NCBI RefSeq assembly: GCF_004115925.1
Contig: NZ_SDDX01000001.1
Span: 434,001-498,000, forward strand
DNA length: 64,000 nucleotides
Source of the DNA: Lelliottia nimipressuralis
Lineage (GTDB): Bacteria; Pseudomonadota; Gammaproteobacteria; Enterobacterales; Enterobacteriaceae
Direction: 5' to 3'
The position numbers were made by a program, and so were the translations under genes. A model generated the notes under the pieces. The model was given only the letters and a program-made list of their open reading frames with translations, did not search any database and was not told the DNA's origin. Below are positions 35,805 through 46,099 of the stretch, piece by piece; the first letter of the stretch is position 1; each line of letters begins with the position of its first letter.

Positions 35805-37004
35805 TTACGCCTGCGACGATTTCGCCTGGGCAGTGTCCTCCGCCAGCGTCTTCACTGAGGCCTGCATGCGATAACCCAGCGCGGCGAGAACCACGGTAGC
35901 CAGCATCACGCTGGTGGTGGTCATCAGCGGTGTAGCGATTAACGCAGAGACAATCAGGCTTGCGAGGAAGCACAGACCGAGCTGCAGGGTATTTTGCAGC
36001 GCCGCCGCACGGCCCGTTGCATGAGGGAACGGACGCAGTGCCTGAGCCACTACAATCGGGTAAATCGCCCCGTTTGCCACGGCCATCACACAGAATGGGA
36101 TCAGAATTTCAGTCAGCCCGACGTGTGGAATAAAGCCAACCGCCCAGGTACCGATGACGCTTACGGCGAAAAGCACCAGCAGCCACGGCAGCATCTGCTG
36201 TCCCTGCCATTTTTGCAGCGCGGCGCGGCAGCCGTAGCCCCCCACCAGGAACGCGATGGTCTGTGGAACATAGCTCAGGCCGATCACCGCCGGGCTGTAG
36301 CCCATATCATGCAGAATAAACGGCGAACCGGTCAGCCACGCAAAGAAGCTGGCGGAACAGGCGGCGTAGACCAGCACGTTGCCGCGATACGCGCGTGAAC
36401 GCAGCAGCGACAGGAAAGTAACGCGATTATCGTGGTTTTCAGCCGGTTTCGGCTGAGCAGGTTTTAGCGTGAAGGCCGGTAACATCAGCACCAGCGTGAT
36501 GATAAACAGGGTGGCGAAAATTGCCTGCCAGTCAAAGTGCACCAGGATCCAGCTACCGAGCAGGGGAGCCAGCGCCGGAGAGAGACCGACCAGCGGCATA
36601 ATGGTGGCAAAAATGCGGTTCACGCGAGACGCGGGATAATAGTCCGTCACCAGCGCCTGCCAGGTGACAGCTGCGGCACACACACCGAATGCCTGGATAA
36701 ATCGCAGCACCAGCAGCCAGGTGGCATCACGCACCCACAGCATTCCCAGACAGCCAACGGCGAAAATCGCCAGACCGAAGAGCAGAATCGGTTTGCGACC
36801 GTAACGGTCAGAGAGTGGGCCCCATAACAGCTGCGCGAAGGCAAAACCGGCGAGGAACAGGCTCAGGCTGGCGCTGATGGCGGCGGCAGGGGTCTGTAAA
36901 TCGGCCTGCATCGCGGCAAACGCGGGCAGGTACATGTCGGTCGCCAAAAAGCCCAGCACGCTTAAACCGCCGAGCCAGACCAGGAATCCTTTGTTGGGTT
37001 GCAT
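35805..37004 (-). CDS. punC: Purine nucleoside transporter PunC (YdhC), MFS
   Basis: 399-residue twelve-helix MFS of the Bcr/CflA drug-resistance subfamily; the A-motif is [12 protein letters not shown]. coli PunC (YdhC) imports adenosine under control of PunR. Sequence and synteny (cfa-punC-punR-purR) agree. Divergent from punR with 116 bases between the start codons. Confidence 0.92.
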   Translation of the reverse strand: MQPNKGFLVWLGGLSVLGFLATDMYLPAFAAMQADLQTPAAAISASLSLFLAGFAFAQLLWGPLSDRYGRKPILLFGLAIFAVGCLGMLWVRDATWLLVLRFIQAFGVCAAAVTWQALVTDYYPASRVNRIFATIMPLVGLSPALAPLLGSWILVHFDWQAIFATLFIITLVLMLPAFTLKPAQPKPAENHDNRVTFLSLLRSRAYRGNVLVYAACSASFFAWLTGSPFILHDMGYSPAVIGLSYVPQTIAFLVGGYGCRAALQKWQGQQMLPWLLVLFAVSVIGTWAVGFIPHVGLTEILIPFCVMAVANGAIYPIVVAQALRPFPHATGRAAALQNTLQLGLCFLASLIVSALIATPLMTTTSVMLATVVLAALGYRMQASVKTLAEDTAQAKSSQA

Positions 37005-37120
37005 TATTTTTTATTTCCTAAAGAGGGCAGGTAATCACTGGCGCAAAGTGTAGGGAGTGCAAACTGCCTTGTGAAACGCTAATATTTGGTGGTTGCATTC
37101 AAAAATTTTGCAGGCAGAAA

Positions 37121-38032
37121 ATGTGGTCAGAATATTCGTTAGAAGTGGTGGATGCGGTTGCGCGTAACGGCAGCTTTAGTGGCGCGGCCCAGGAACTGCA
37201 CCGCGTCCCCTCTGCGGTGAGCTATACGGTGCGTCAGCTTGAAGAGTGGCTGGCGGTTCCGCTGTTCGAGCGTCGTCACCGTGACGTGGTTCTGACGCCA
37301 GCGGGCGTCTGGTTTTTGAAAGAAGGGCGATCTGTTATCAAAAAAATGATGATCACCCGCGAGCAGTGCCAGCAGATTGCGAACGGCTGGCGCGGGCATC
37401 TCGCCATTGCGGTGGATAACATCGTCAAACCCGAACGCACCCGACAGATGGTGGTCGATTTCTATCGCCACTTCTCTGATGTGGAGCTGCGCGTCTCGCA
37501 GGAGGTGTTCAACGGCGTGTGGGATGCGCTCTCTGACGGCAGGGTGGAGATGGCGATCGGCGCGACCCAGGCGATCCCGGTGGGGGGGCGCTATGCGTTT
37601 CGCGATATGGGAGCCCTGAGCTGGACCTGCGTTGTCGCCCGCGATCATCCTCTGGCCGCCATTGCAGGCCCGTTGAGCGATGATACGTTGCGCAACTGGC
37701 CGTCGCTGGTGCTGGAAGATACCTCACGATCGCTGCCAAAACGGATTACCTGGTTACTGGATAACCAGCGGCGTGTGGTCGCACCTGACTGGGAGACGTC
37801 GGCGACCTGTCTTTCTGCGGGGCTGTGCGTGGGAATGGTGCCGGTGCATTTTGCACGTCCACGCATCGATCGAGGTGAGTGGGTGGCGCTGACGCTGGAA
37901 AACCCGTTCCCGGATGCGGCCTGTTGCCTGACGTGGCAGCAAAACGATATGTCACCGGCGCTGGCGTGGCTGCTGGATTATCTGGGGGATAGCGAAACGC
38001 TGAACAGGGAGTGGCTGAGGGAGCCGGAATAA
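37121..38032 (+). CDS. punR: LysR-type regulator PunR (YdhB)
   Basis: 303 residues. N-terminal helix-turn-helix AVARNGSFSGAAQELHRVPSAVSYTVRQLEEWL, C-terminal effector domain. In E. coli PunR (YdhB) activates the divergent punC in response to purine nucleosides. Convergent with purR, separated by 16 bases. Confidence 0.92.
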   Translation: MWSEYSLEVVDAVARNGSFSGAAQELHRVPSAVSYTVRQLEEWLAVPLFERRHRDVVLTPAGVWFLKEGRSVIKKMMITREQCQQIANGWRGHLAIAVDNIVKPERTRQMVVDFYRHFSDVELRVSQEVFNGVWDALSDGRVEMAIGATQAIPVGGRYAFRDMGALSWTCVVARDHPLAAIAGPLSDDTLRNWPSLVLEDTSRSLPKRITWLLDNQRRVVAPDWETSATCLSAGLCVGMVPVHFARPRIDRGEWVALTLENPFPDAACCLTWQQNDMSPALAWLLDYLGDSETLNREWLREPE

Positions 38033-38048
38033 CCGGCCCCTCGGGGGA

Positions 38049-39074
38049 TTAACGGCGGTAGTCGCGGAACGGACCGTCCGCCACGGAGCGGCGTTCAATC
38101 AGACGTGGGTGGACTTCAATCGACTGCGACTCTTCACGCTTGCTGACGATGCGGTCCAACAGCATATTGAACGCCGTTTCACCCAGCGAGTCTTTCGGCT
38201 GGTGAATGGTCGTTAGCGCCGGGGTGAAGTAGCGGGCGTTGCGCACGTTATCGTACCCGATCACGGAAATGTCCTGCGGCACGCGCAAACCCAGCTCATC
38301 GGCTGCGCAAAGAGCGCCCATTGCCATAATGTCACCCCCGATAAAGACCGCGGTAGGGCGGTGCGACTGGGAGACGAGCTGCTGCATCGCGCGGTAGCCG
38401 GACTCCGGCTCGAAGTCGCCCTGCACGATCCAGTTTTCTGGCACCGTGATCAGCGCTTCTTCCATCGCTTTCATGAACCCTGCCAGACGGCCTGCGCCGG
38501 TGTTGCGCTCCAGCGGACCCGGAATGACGCCGATTTCGCGGTGACCACGCTCAATCAGGTAGCGACCTGCCATGTAGCCGCCTTCAAAGGCGTTATCGTT
38601 GACGGAATCGGTAAAATCAGCGCGGGTATCACCCCAGTCCATTACCACCATCGGAATGTGGCGGTACTCTTCGAGCATGGAGAGTACGGACTCCGGGTAT
38701 TCAGAACACATCACCAGCAGGCCATCAACGCGCTTTTGCGCCATCATCGACAGGTAAGCGCGCTGTTTCTCCTGGCTGTTCCATGCGTTGCCGAGAATCA
38801 GGGTGTAGCCCTTCTGGAAGCAGTTTTTCTCAACCGCTTCGATGATCTCGGCAAAATAGGCGGCTTCGCTGCTGGTCGCCAGCAGGCCGATCGATTTGGT
38901 GTGGTTCACCTTCAGGCTACGCGCCACGGCACTTGGGGAGTAGTGCAGCTCTTTGATGGCGGCCCATACGGCGTTGCGCGTCTCTTCCGCAACGAAGCGC
39001 GTTTTGTTAATTACATGTGATACGGTTGTAGTGGAAACGTTTGCGCGTTTCGCCACATCTTTAATTGTTGCCAT
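38049..39074 (-). CDS. purR: Purine repressor PurR
   Basis: LacI-family repressor of purine and pyrimidine synthesis genes with hypoxanthine or guanine as corepressor. 341 residues as in E. coli. HTH at [22 protein letters not shown]; hinge helix [10 protein letters not shown]. Two PurR operator-like sequences, one inside the coding start and one upstream, fit known autoregulation. Confidence 0.97.
   Translation of the reverse strand: MATIKDVAKRANVSTTTVSHVINKTRFVAEETRNAVWAAIKELHYSPSAVARSLKVNHTKSIGLLATSSEAAYFAEIIEAVEKNCFQKGYTLILGNAWNSQEKQRAYLSMMAQKRVDGLLVMCSEYPESVLSMLEEYRHIPMVVMDWGDTRADFTDSVNDNAFEGGYMAGRYLIERGHREIGVIPGPLERNTGAGRLAGFMKAMEEALITVPENWIVQGDFEPESGYRAMQQLVSQSHRPTAVFIGGDIMAMGALCAADELGLRVPQDISVIGYDNVRNARYFTPALTTIHQPKDSLGETAFNMLLDRIVSKREESQSIEVHPRLIERRSVADGPFRDYRR
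39033..39046. promoter_or_regulatory. PurR operator-like site within purR (O2 position)
   Basis: GGAAACGTTTGCGC around the core AAACGTTTGC, matching the PurR consensus ACGCAAACGTTTGCGT in the early coding region, where E. coli purR has its second operator. Confidence 0.6.
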
Positions 39075-39118
39075 TACATGTCACTCCAGACCATATCTTA
39101 AACTCCTGAAATACTTAA

Positions 39119-39134
39119 AGGTAAACGTTTGCCT
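39119..39134. promoter_or_regulatory. PurR operator upstream of purR (O1 position)
   Basis: GGTAAACGTTTGCC, an almost perfect palindrome on the PurR core, about 45 bases upstream of the purR start codon; expected autoregulatory operator. Confidence 0.65.
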
Positions 39135-39370
39135 TCTCTCACCCTTATCTCGCAATGTGAATTGCGATACGCCGGGAAAACGACTCAGAACGTCAGGAGG
39201 GGGTCAGTGGCCGGTACGCTTATAAATTTAGCGTAGAATTTTGTCTTATCTTGATGAAAAGGGGAAGAGCAAAAACGGTTATCAGCCTAAATCCAGGAAG
39301 ATTTTTGGGGTAAACTGTGTAAAAATGAGCAAGCTCACTTTTCGTGGGGTGATTAAAAGGAGAAAAATTG

Positions 39371-39460
39371 ATGAGTACCGATCTGAAGTTTTCGCTGACG
39401 ACAACCATTATTGTTCTGGCCCTGATTGTCGCTGCGGGTCTGACCGCTGCGCTGCACTGA
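39371..39460 (+). CDS. ynhF: Small membrane protein YnhF
   Basis: 29-residue stress-associated membrane peptide: polar start MSTDLKFS followed by one hydrophobic helix (TTIIVLALIVAAGLTAAL) and a final histidine. It differs from E. coli YnhF by a few conservative changes and lies in the same place between purR and ydhP. AAGGAG lies eight bases before the ATG. Confidence 0.93.
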   Translation: MSTDLKFSLTTTIIVLALIVAAGLTAALH

Positions 39461-39629
39461 TTTAAGCGGGGGAGAGTTCTCTCCCTCGTCTCCTGCCTGT
39501 ACCCTGATTGTTACCCGCACGGCAAAAATCTTTTGCTAATTTGTTAACTTCTCATTTTTTGTGATTGATGTCATGCTTTTGACATCTTAGTCCCGTGTCG
39601 CGCGACGACACGGCATCCGGAGTTAATCT

Positions 39630-40796
39630 ATGAAAATCAATTTTCCCCTGCTGGCCCTGGCGATTGGCGCCTTCGGCATCGGCACCACCGAGTTTTCCCC
39701 GATGGGGCTGTTGCCGGTTATCGCAAAAGGGGTAGATGTCTCTATTCCGGCCGCGGGCATGCTGATCAGCGCCTATGCCATTGGCGTGATGATTGGCGCG
39801 CCGCTCATGACGCTACTGTTATCCCATCGTGCCCGTCGCAATGCGCTGATCTTCCTGATGGCGATTTTTACCCTCGGTAACGTGCTCTCGGCGCTGTCAC
39901 CGGATTATACCACGCTGCTGCTGTCACGCATTCTGACCAGCCTGAACCACGGCGCGTTCTTTGGCTTAGGCTCAGTGGTGGCGGCGAGCGTGGTGCCAAA
40001 ACACAAACAGGCCAGCGCGGTGGCAACCATGTTTATGGGGCTAACCATCGCCAATATTGGCGGTGTACCGGCGGCGACCTGGCTTGGTGAAGTCATTGGC
40101 TGGCGGATGTCGTTTATGGCAACCGCAGGGCTGGGCGTAGTGGCGATGATTGCCCTGTTCTTCTCGCTTCCGAAAGGCGAGGCGGGCGAGCGTCCGGACG
40201 TGCGTAAAGAGCTGTCGGTGCTGGTTCGTCCACAGGTGTTGTCTGCTCTGTTAACCACGGTGCTCGGGGCGGGCGCGATGTTTACGCTCTACACCTACAT
40301 TTCACCGGTTCTGCACGATATTACTCACGCCACACCGTTGTTCGTGACGGCGATGCTGGTGCTGATTGGCGTCGGTTTCTCTCTGGGCAACTATCTCGGC
40401 GGTAAACTGGCGGATCGCTCGGTCACCGGGACGCTGAAAGGCTTCTTAACGCTGCTGATTGTGATTATGCTCGCGATTCCCTGGCTTGCGCGCAACGAGT
40501 TTGGGGCGGCCATTGCGATGGTGGTGTGGGGCGCTGCAACCTTTGCCGTGGTTCCGCCATTGCAGATGCGCGTCATGCGTGTGGCGCACGAAGCGCCGGG
40601 CCTCTCCTCTTCCGTGAATATCGGGGCGTTTAATCTCGGGAATGCGCTGGGTGCGGCAGCCGGTGGGGCGGTGATTTCAGGCGGGCTGGGATACGCTTTT
40701 GTACCGGTGATGGGGGCGATTATAGCGGCGCTCGGTCTGCTGCTGGTCCTGACATCGGGCCGTAAACAGCCGGAACCTGTTCGCGTCACAGAGTAA
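39630..40796 (+). CDS. ydhP: MFS transporter YdhP
   Basis: 388-residue twelve-helix MFS of the AraJ/YdhP group, predicted exporter of sugars or small aromatic compounds; substrate unproven. Starts MKINFPLLALAIGAFGIGTTEFSPMGLLP; the ELAIGTTEF-like motif is typical of the group. Convergent with sodB across a shared hairpin. Confidence 0.93.
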   Translation: MKINFPLLALAIGAFGIGTTEFSPMGLLPVIAKGVDVSIPAAGMLISAYAIGVMIGAPLMTLLLSHRARRNALIFLMAIFTLGNVLSALSPDYTTLLLSRILTSLNHGAFFGLGSVVAASVVPKHKQASAVATMFMGLTIANIGGVPAATWLGEVIGWRMSFMATAGLGVVAMIALFFSLPKGEAGERPDVRKELSVLVRPQVLSALLTTVLGAGAMFTLYTYISPVLHDITHATPLFVTAMLVLIGVGFSLGNYLGGKLADRSVTGTLKGFLTLLIVIMLAIPWLARNEFGAAIAMVVWGAATFAVVPPLQMRVMRVAHEAPGLSSSVNIGAFNLGNALGAAAGGAVISGGLGYAFVPVMGAIIAALGLLLVLTSGRKQPEPVRVTE

Positions 40797-40803
40797 TCAA
40801 AAA

Positions 40804-40829
40804 ACGCAGAAGGGCTGCCCCTTCTGCGT
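40804..40829. terminator. Terminator between ydhP and sodB
   Basis: ACGCAGAAGG / CCTTCTGCGT stem around GCTGCC, preceded by AAAAA and followed by CTCATTT; serves sodB leftward and ydhP rightward. Confidence 0.75.
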
Positions 40830-40834
40830 CTCAT

Positions 40835-41416
40835 TTATGCCGCGAAGTTCTTCGCCACAAATTCCCAGTTAACCAGCGCCCAGAAGTGCTCAAGGTAGTT
40901 CGGACGAGCGTTACGGTAGTCGATATAATACGCGTGTTCCCACACATCAACGGTCATCAGCGGTTTCGCGCTGGTGGTCAGTGGGGTTCCCGCGTTTGAC
41001 GTTGAGACGATAGCCAGTTTGCCGTCGGCCTCTTTGACCAGCCACGTCCAGCCAGAGCCGAAGTTCTTAATTGCTGCGTCAGTAAACTTCGCTTTGAAAT
41101 CCGCAAAGCTGCCGAATGCGGCGTTAATGGCAGCCGCCAGTTCACCGGTTGGTTCGCCACCGGCGTTCGGTGCCAGGCAGTGCCAGTAGAACGTGTGGTT
41201 CCAGACCTGAGCGGCGTTATTGAACACACCGCCGTCAGAACTGCGCACAATCTCTTCCAGCGTTTTACCTTCAAACGCAGTGCCCTTAACCAGATTGTTC
41301 AGGTTAGTGACATAGGTCTGATGGTGTTTGCCGTAGTGATATTCCAGTGTTTCCGCCGAAATGTGCGGAGCCAGGGCGTCTTTTGCATACGGTAATGCAG
41401 GTAATTCGAACGACAT
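40835..41416 (-). CDS. sodB: Iron superoxide dismutase
   Basis: 193-residue cytoplasmic Fe-SOD. Metal ligands H27 ([11 protein letters not shown]), H74 (NHTFYWHCL), and D157/H161 in [12 protein letters not shown]; start [12 protein letters not shown] as in E. coli. ATG 41416 has AAGGAGAG upstream. The leader (41417-41460) keeps the layout AATAAGGAGAGAAGCAATG near the start codon, the region to which RyhB pairs in E. coli, so iron-dependent small RNA control is likely. Confidence 0.97.
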   Translation of the reverse strand: MSFELPALPYAKDALAPHISAETLEYHYGKHHQTYVTNLNNLVKGTAFEGKTLEEIVRSSDGGVFNNAAQVWNHTFYWHCLAPNAGGEPTGELAAAINAAFGSFADFKAKFTDAAIKNFGSGWTWLVKEADGKLAIVSTSNAGTPLTTSAKPLMTVDVWEHAYYIDYRNARPNYLEHFWALVNWEFVAKNFAA

Positions 41417-41510
41417 TGCTTCTCTCCTTATTATAGTGTTGCACTGCAATAACCCTATTGAGTGCAAGGATAGAGTAGCAAATTGAAAGGGTATGCAAAA
41501 GAGGAACTTA

Positions 41511-41532
41511 CCCTGCCGACGGTGCGGCAGGG
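41511..41532 (-). terminator. Hairpin downstream of mepH
   Basis: CCCTGCCG / CGGCAGGG stem with a six-base loop, 7 bases beyond the mepH stop; followed by TAAGTTCCTCTTTT leftward. Moderately convincing terminator. Confidence 0.6.
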
Positions 41533-41538
41533 CAGGGA

Positions 41539-42321
41539 TTAGCGAATGGTTTTCGGGGTCATTACGCGGCGGGCGCCAACGTAGTGGCGAACCCAGTAAT
41601 CTTCGCTCAGGGAGGTGATTTGGATATCCTGGCCGCTGCGAGGCGACTGGATAAACTTGCCGTTGCCAACGTAAACGCCAACGTGATCGGCGGTGCCGCG
41701 ACCCTGGGTGCGGAAGAAGACCAGATCTCCGCTCTCCAGCTCACCGCGATTCACGGCTGCTGCATCGCGCAGGTGATACATCTCATTCGCCGTACGCGGG
41801 ATGCGGAACTTCACCAGATCTTTATAGGCATAATAGACCAGACCACTGCAGTCGAAACCGGTGCGCGGGGAGGTGCCGCCCCAATGATAGGGTTTGCCAA
41901 TCTGCCCCATCAACTTGTTCATCGCGGTTTTCTGCGCTTTCTGTACGCGCACTTTATGCACCTCAGAGAGCTTCGCAGTTTTGCCCACTTTCACACAGTT
42001 CGTTTTGTGGCCTTTCCGTACGGTGCATTTTTCCGGAGCCACTTTTGCAACTTTTGCGGCAGTGCGGGTGGGTTTGCTGCGGGTTTTACTGGTGAGGGCC
42101 TTACTGGAGGTGGACTGCTTTCGTGCGGTAGTGGTTTTTTTCTTTTCGCTTTTACGGGTGCTGGTAGGTGTTTTTTTCTTACGTTCTGTGGTTTTCGCCA
42201 GATGTGACTTCTGCACGGCAGAGTGCCGCGCCTGCTCCGAGGCGTTAGCCGCTGGCGTGAAAACGAGTGATGTAAACAGTAAAGCACAGAGCGTGATCGA
42301 GATTTTTGTTATCCGCGCCAC
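41539..42321 (-). CDS. mepH: Murein DD-endopeptidase MepH
   Basis: NlpC/P60 peptidase that cuts D-Ala-mDAP cross-links to let peptidoglycan expand. 260 residues: signal peptide to about residue 27, a long Lys/Ser/Thr-rich linker (about 35-110) and the catalytic domain with Cys in [13 protein letters not shown] and His in [15 protein letters not shown]. Slightly shorter than E. coli MepH (271), the difference lying in the linker. Position next to sodB and grxD is conserved. Confidence 0.94.
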   Translation of the reverse strand: MARITKISITLCALLFTSLVFTPAANASEQARHSAVQKSHLAKTTERKKKTPTSTRKSEKKKTTTARKQSTSSKALTSKTRSKPTRTAAKVAKVAPEKCTVRKGHKTNCVKVGKTAKLSEVHKVRVQKAQKTAMNKLMGQIGKPYHWGGTSPRTGFDCSGLVYYAYKDLVKFRIPRTANEMYHLRDAAAVNRGELESGDLVFFRTQGRGTADHVGVYVGNGKFIQSPRSGQDIQITSLSEDYWVRHYVGARRVMTPKTIR

Positions 42322-42662
42322 TGAGCATTCCCCTGAATTAGATGTGGGTCATCAATAGTACCCACGTATGATTTACAAAGCCCGTCGATTCTAATCTAAA
42401 AATCTGCGAGAAGTTAATAGCATTTATCGGTCTAAAAGTCTGTTTCGTTAGCGAGTGCAAAAAAAAAAAGTCAGATTGTTGCCGCGTTGTTCACTCCCTG
42501 AACAAAACCACACCGGGTGAGGGGGTAAGCTATCTTTGGAATGCAACTTTAGCCGACAACCGTTAAGATATAAGCAGGTGACGAAAATGTTATTTTCCGA
42601 TGTCTCTCTGACCCGCTACAATGTCAGACGATCGCCGTAACAGAAGTTAAAGGAAGCAAGAC
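42322..42662. promoter_or_regulatory. Divergent promoter region of mepH and grxD
   Basis: 341 bases without a gene. Contains a run of ten A near 42462-42472 and AT-rich DNA; the grxD ribosome site AAAGGAAGC precedes ATG 42663. No operator could be assigned. Confidence 0.4.
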
Positions 42663-43010
42663 ATGAGCACGACTATTGAAAAAATCCAGCGCCAGATCGC
42701 TGAAAACCCGATTCTGCTGTACATGAAAGGTTCACCGAAGCTGCCAAACTGCGGTTTCTCTGCACAAGCCGTGCAGGCGCTGTCTGCCTGTGGCGAGCGT
42801 TTTGCTTACGTTGATATTCTCCAGAATCCGGACATCCGCGCTGAGCTGCCGAAATACGCTAACTGGCCAACCTTCCCGCAGCTGTGGGTTGATGGTGAAC
42901 TGGTCGGCGGTTGCGACATTCTGATCGAAATGTATCAGCGTGGCGAACTGCAGCAACTGATCAAAGAAACCGCTGCCAAGTACAAAACCGAAGAGCCAGA
43001 CGCAGAATAA
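42663..43010 (+). CDS. grxD: Monothiol glutaredoxin Grx4
   Basis: 115 residues, same as E. coli GrxD. CGFS monothiol active site (C30) and WPTFPQLWVDGELVGG glutathione/Fe-S region. Binds and transfers [2Fe-2S] clusters with BolA-type partners; essential or near-essential in enterics. Convergent with rnt across a strong terminator. Confidence 0.97.
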   Translation: MSTTIEKIQRQIAENPILLYMKGSPKLPNCGFSAQAVQALSACGERFAYVDILQNPDIRAELPKYANWPTFPQLWVDGELVGGCDILIEMYQRGELQQLIKETAAKYKTEEPDAE

Positions 43011-43027
43011 GTTCTTTTGCATCAGGC

Positions 43028-43058
43028 AAAAAAAAGCGACCTTTCGGTCGCTTTTTTT
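43028..43058. terminator. Bidirectional terminator between grxD and rnt
   Basis: AAGCGACC / GGTCGCTT stem with a four-base loop between an A-run and a T-run, directly adjoining both stop codons. Confidence 0.9.
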
Positions 43059-43707
43059 ATTCCTCGCTGTCGCCCATCGGCAGCGGCCAGCCGCCCAGAC
43101 GCTTCCAGCGGTTCACAATCTCACAGAACAGTTCTGATGTGCGCTCTGTGTCGTACAGCGCCGAGTGAGCCTGAGTACCGTCGAAATCGATGCCCGCAGT
43201 AATACAGGCTTTGGAGAGCACGGTCTGGCCCAGTGCCAGCCCGCTCAGCGCGGCGGTATCGAAGGTCACGAACGGATGGAACGGGTTACGCTTGAGCGAC
43301 GCGCGTTCGGCGGCGGCCATCATAAAGCTGTGATCGAACGTGGCGTTGTGCGCCACCATGATCGCGCGATTACAGTTGCTGTCCTTCATACCTTTGCGCA
43401 CCATTTTAAAAATGGCGTGCAGGGCGTCATATTCGCTCACCGCGCCACGCAGTGGGTTCGTAGGATCGATGCCGTTAAAGGCCAGCGCTTCTGGCTGCAG
43501 GTTCGCGCCTTCAAAGGGTTCAACATGGAAATGCAGCGTGGTGTCCGGTGTAAGCCAGCCCTGTTCATCCATTTTCAGCGTAATGGCTGCAATCTCAAGC
43601 AGCGCATCGGTTTTAGCGTTAAATCCGGCTGTTTCTACGTCAATCACAACAGGATAAAAACCACGAAAACGGTCGCACAGACCGGTAAGTTGAGCGTTAT
43701 CGGACAT
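43057..43707 (-). CDS. rnt: Ribonuclease T
   Basis: 3'-to-5' exoribonuclease trimming tRNA and 5S rRNA ends. 216 residues. DEDD exonuclease motifs: DVETAG (Exo I), [10 protein letters not shown] (Exo II) and [10 protein letters not shown] (Exo III). Adjacent to gloA as in E. coli, separated by 95 bases. Confidence 0.96.
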   Translation of the reverse strand: MSDNAQLTGLCDRFRGFYPVVIDVETAGFNAKTDALLEIAAITLKMDEQGWLTPDTTLHFHVEPFEGANLQPEALAFNGIDPTNPLRGAVSEYDALHAIFKMVRKGMKDSNCNRAIMVAHNATFDHSFMMAAAERASLKRNPFHPFVTFDTAALSGLALGQTVLSKACITAGIDFDGTQAHSALYDTERTSELFCEIVNRWKRLGGWPLPMGDSEE

Positions 43708-43777
43708 CAGGGTCTCTTACAAGGGAAAAAAGCAGTGCGTATTATGACAAATTTTGCGAGGCGATGCAGTAAAACAA

Positions 43778-43796
43778 CGGGCGCAGAACGCGCCCG
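43778..43796 (-). terminator. gloA terminator
   Basis: CGGGCGC / GCGCCCG stem with a five-base loop; leftward it is followed by TTGTTTT. Ends the nemR-nemA-gloA unit before rnt. Confidence 0.75.
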
Positions 43797-43802
43797 GAGG
43801 GA

Positions 43803-44210
43803 TCAATTGCCCAGACCGCGACCGGCGTCTTTGGCTTCAATCAGTTCGATTTTGTAACCGTCAGGATCTTCCACGAAGGCAATTACGGTGGTGCCGCCTT
43901 TGACCGGACCCGCTTCGCGCGTCACGTTGCCGCCGTTGCTGCGAATGCGCTCGCACGCTTCTGCCGCGTTATCCACTTCCAGCGCGATGTGGCCGTAAGC
44001 GGTGCCCAGCTCGTAGCTATCGACATCCCAGTTGTAGGTCAGCTCTATAACCGCTTCGTCGCTTTCCGGGCCGTAACCGACGAACGCCAGGGAATATTTG
44101 TATTCCGGGTTTTCGCTGGTGCGCAGCAGCTGCATGCCCAGTACGTTAGTGTAGAAATCGATAGAACGTTGCAGGTTGCCAACGCGCAGCATGGTATGAA
44201 GTAGGCGCAT
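43803..44210 (-). CDS. gloA: Glyoxalase I
   Basis: Nickel-dependent lactoylglutathione lyase detoxifying methylglyoxal. 135 residues as in E. coli. Metal ligands H5, E56 (VIELTYNW), H74 (GHIALEV) and E122 (KIELIE). Third gene of the leftward nemR-nemA-gloA unit, which in E. coli is induced by electrophiles and methylglyoxal through NemR. Confidence 0.97.
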   Translation of the reverse strand: MRLLHTMLRVGNLQRSIDFYTNVLGMQLLRTSENPEYKYSLAFVGYGPESDEAVIELTYNWDVDSYELGTAYGHIALEVDNAAEACERIRSNGGNVTREAGPVKGGTTVIAFVEDPDGYKIELIEAKDAGRGLGN

Positions 44211-44309
44211 ATTTTCCTCTTGACCAACTCAATGGCTTATCTTTTTGAACAGAAACGATGTTTTAGTATAGCGGCGAATCATCGCCGCTATCAATGGACA
44301 ACCGAGGAA

Positions 44310-45407
44310 TTACAGGGAAGGGTAGTCGGTATAGCCTTCAGCGCCGCCGCCATAGAAGCTTTCTGGACGCTGTGGGTTCAGCGCGGCTTTACGCTGCAGA
44401 CGTGCCACCAGGTCCGGGTTGGCGATGTAATCGCGACCAAAGGCGACGGCGTCAATCAAACCTTTGCCGATCAGATCTTCCGCTTTCTCTGGGGTGTACG
44501 CACCCGCACCGATGATGACGCCCTGGAAGCGCGCACGCACTTTCTCACGGAATGCCTCAGAGTACGGCTGACCGCCCGCCCAGTCCGGCTCGGACATGTG
44601 CAGATACGCGATGCCGCGTTTCGCCAGCTCTTCGATCAGATACAGCGCGTCGGCTTCTTCGTTCGGGCCGTTGTCGACGTTCTGGAACGATCCAATTGGT
44701 GAGACGCGGATACCGATACGGTCCGGGCTCCACTCCTGACACACCGCATCCACCACTTCCAGCACCAGACGGGCGCGGTTTTCCACGCTGCCGCCGTACT
44801 GATCGGTACGCTGGTTAGACGACGGGGAGAGGAACTGGTGCAGCAGGTAACCGTGCGCAGAGTGCAGCTCGACCAGGTCGAAACCGGCTTCACGTGCATT
44901 CGCCACCGCCTGACGGAAATCATTGACGATGCCTGGGATCTCATCGAGTTCCAGCGCGCGTGGGGTAGAAGTATCCACGCGAATGGCATGGCCGTTTTCA
45001 TCACGCAGCGAGGTGCGGGTTCCGGCGTTCAGGGCAGACGCGGAAACCGGTGCCTGGCCGCCAGGCTGGATGCTGTTGTGGGAGATACGGCCCGTATGCC
45101 ACAGCTGGACCGCGATGCGACCATCATCGGCATGAACACCTGCGGTGATTTTTTTCCATGCTGCGATCTGCTCTGGGCTGTGCAGGCCCGGTGCGCCCGC
45201 ATAACCTTTCGCCTGAGCGGAGATCTGGGTCGCTTCGGAAATGATCAGGCCGGAGCTGGCGCGCTGGCGATAGTATTCACCCATCAGCGGCGTTGGGATA
45301 TCGCCCGGCTCAATGCTGCGCAGACGGGTGAGAGGGGCCATTAATACGCGATTAGGTGCGGTAACCGCACCGATTTTCAGTGGGGTAAATAATTTTTCAG
45401 TTGACAT
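44310..45407 (-). CDS. nemA: N-ethylmaleimide reductase
   Basis: FMN-dependent old yellow enzyme that reduces N-ethylmaleimide and other activated alkenes and nitro esters. 365 residues from ATG 45407, chosen over the adjacent ATG 45410 because the AGGAG is five bases upstream. Family motifs: [11 protein letters not shown], active-site [26 protein letters not shown], and [11 protein letters not shown]. Confidence 0.96.
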   Translation of the reverse strand: MSTEKLFTPLKIGAVTAPNRVLMAPLTRLRSIEPGDIPTPLMGEYYRQRASSGLIISEATQISAQAKGYAGAPGLHSPEQIAAWKKITAGVHADDGRIAVQLWHTGRISHNSIQPGGQAPVSASALNAGTRTSLRDENGHAIRVDTSTPRALELDEIPGIVNDFRQAVANAREAGFDLVELHSAHGYLLHQFLSPSSNQRTDQYGGSVENRARLVLEVVDAVCQEWSPDRIGIRVSPIGSFQNVDNGPNEEADALYLIEELAKRGIAYLHMSEPDWAGGQPYSEAFREKVRARFQGVIIGAGAYTPEKAEDLIGKGLIDAVAFGRDYIANPDLVARLQRKAALNPQRPESFYGGGAEGYTDYPSL

Positions 45408-45460
45408 CATGACTCCTGAGTAGACCGGTCGACTAGTAGATGAATAAATAAAAACGCCTG

Positions 45461-46060
45461 TTAAACGCCAGGCGTCGTAATACTGTTCTTCACATGCGCC
45501 AGCGCGCTTTCAAGCGGCACGGCGCTGCGGGAAATTTTGGCCTGCAAATTTGCGCCTAACCACAGCGCGTACAACACCTGGGCCTGAGTTAAAGGATCGC
45601 CGCTAAAGTTTAGCGTTTTTTCAGCGCGACCTTTTTCCAGCGCCTGAGCCAGCAGGGCGATAACGCCGCTGGCCCCTTTGTCCATCGCGGTGCGCATATC
45701 TTCTGACAGATCGCACACTTCGGCGGACAATTTAACGGTCAGGCAACCGCTGATAATGCCCTGCTGACAGAACTGGTTCAGCGTTTCTTGATAGTAGTTG
45801 AGCACACGATCACGGTAGCACCCTTCGCCGCTGGCAAAATGGGCGGCGAGACGCTGGTGGTAACTGGCATAGTGCCGCTCCAGCATCGCCACGCCAAACG
45901 CTTCTTTGGAGCGGAAGTAGTGATAAAACGAACCCTTAGGCACCTCAGCGGTTTTTAACAACTCGCTCAGCCCCATTCCGGTAAACCCGCGGTGCATACA
46001 GAGACGCTCGCCGGTGGCCAGAAGATGTTCGCGTGTATCGTGTTCAGTATTTTTGCTCAT
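45461..46060 (-). CDS. nemR: TetR-family redox regulator NemR
   Basis: 199-residue repressor of nemRA-gloA. [24 protein letters not shown]; the electrophile/HOCl-sensing cysteine C106 in ISGCLTVKL and C116 in [10 protein letters not shown] are both kept. The start [12 protein letters not shown] matches E. coli; an in-frame GTG at 46069 would add three residues. A NemR operator-like palindrome lies just upstream. Confidence 0.95.
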   Translation of the reverse strand: MSKNTEHDTREHLLATGERLCMHRGFTGMGLSELLKTAEVPKGSFYHYFRSKEAFGVAMLERHYASYHQRLAAHFASGEGCYRDRVLNYYQETLNQFCQQGIISGCLTVKLSAEVCDLSEDMRTAMDKGASGVIALLAQALEKGRAEKTLNFSGDPLTQAQVLYALWLGANLQAKISRSAVPLESALAHVKNSITTPGV

Positions 46061-46074
46061 GGCGCTCACTGTAA

Positions 46075-46090
46075 TAGACCAATCGGTCTA
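46075..46090. promoter_or_regulatory. NemR operator
   Basis: TAGACCAATCGGTCTA, a perfect 6+4+6 palindrome immediately upstream of nemR, corresponding to the NemR box of E. coli. Confidence 0.8.
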
Positions 46091-46099
46091 ATGCAAGTA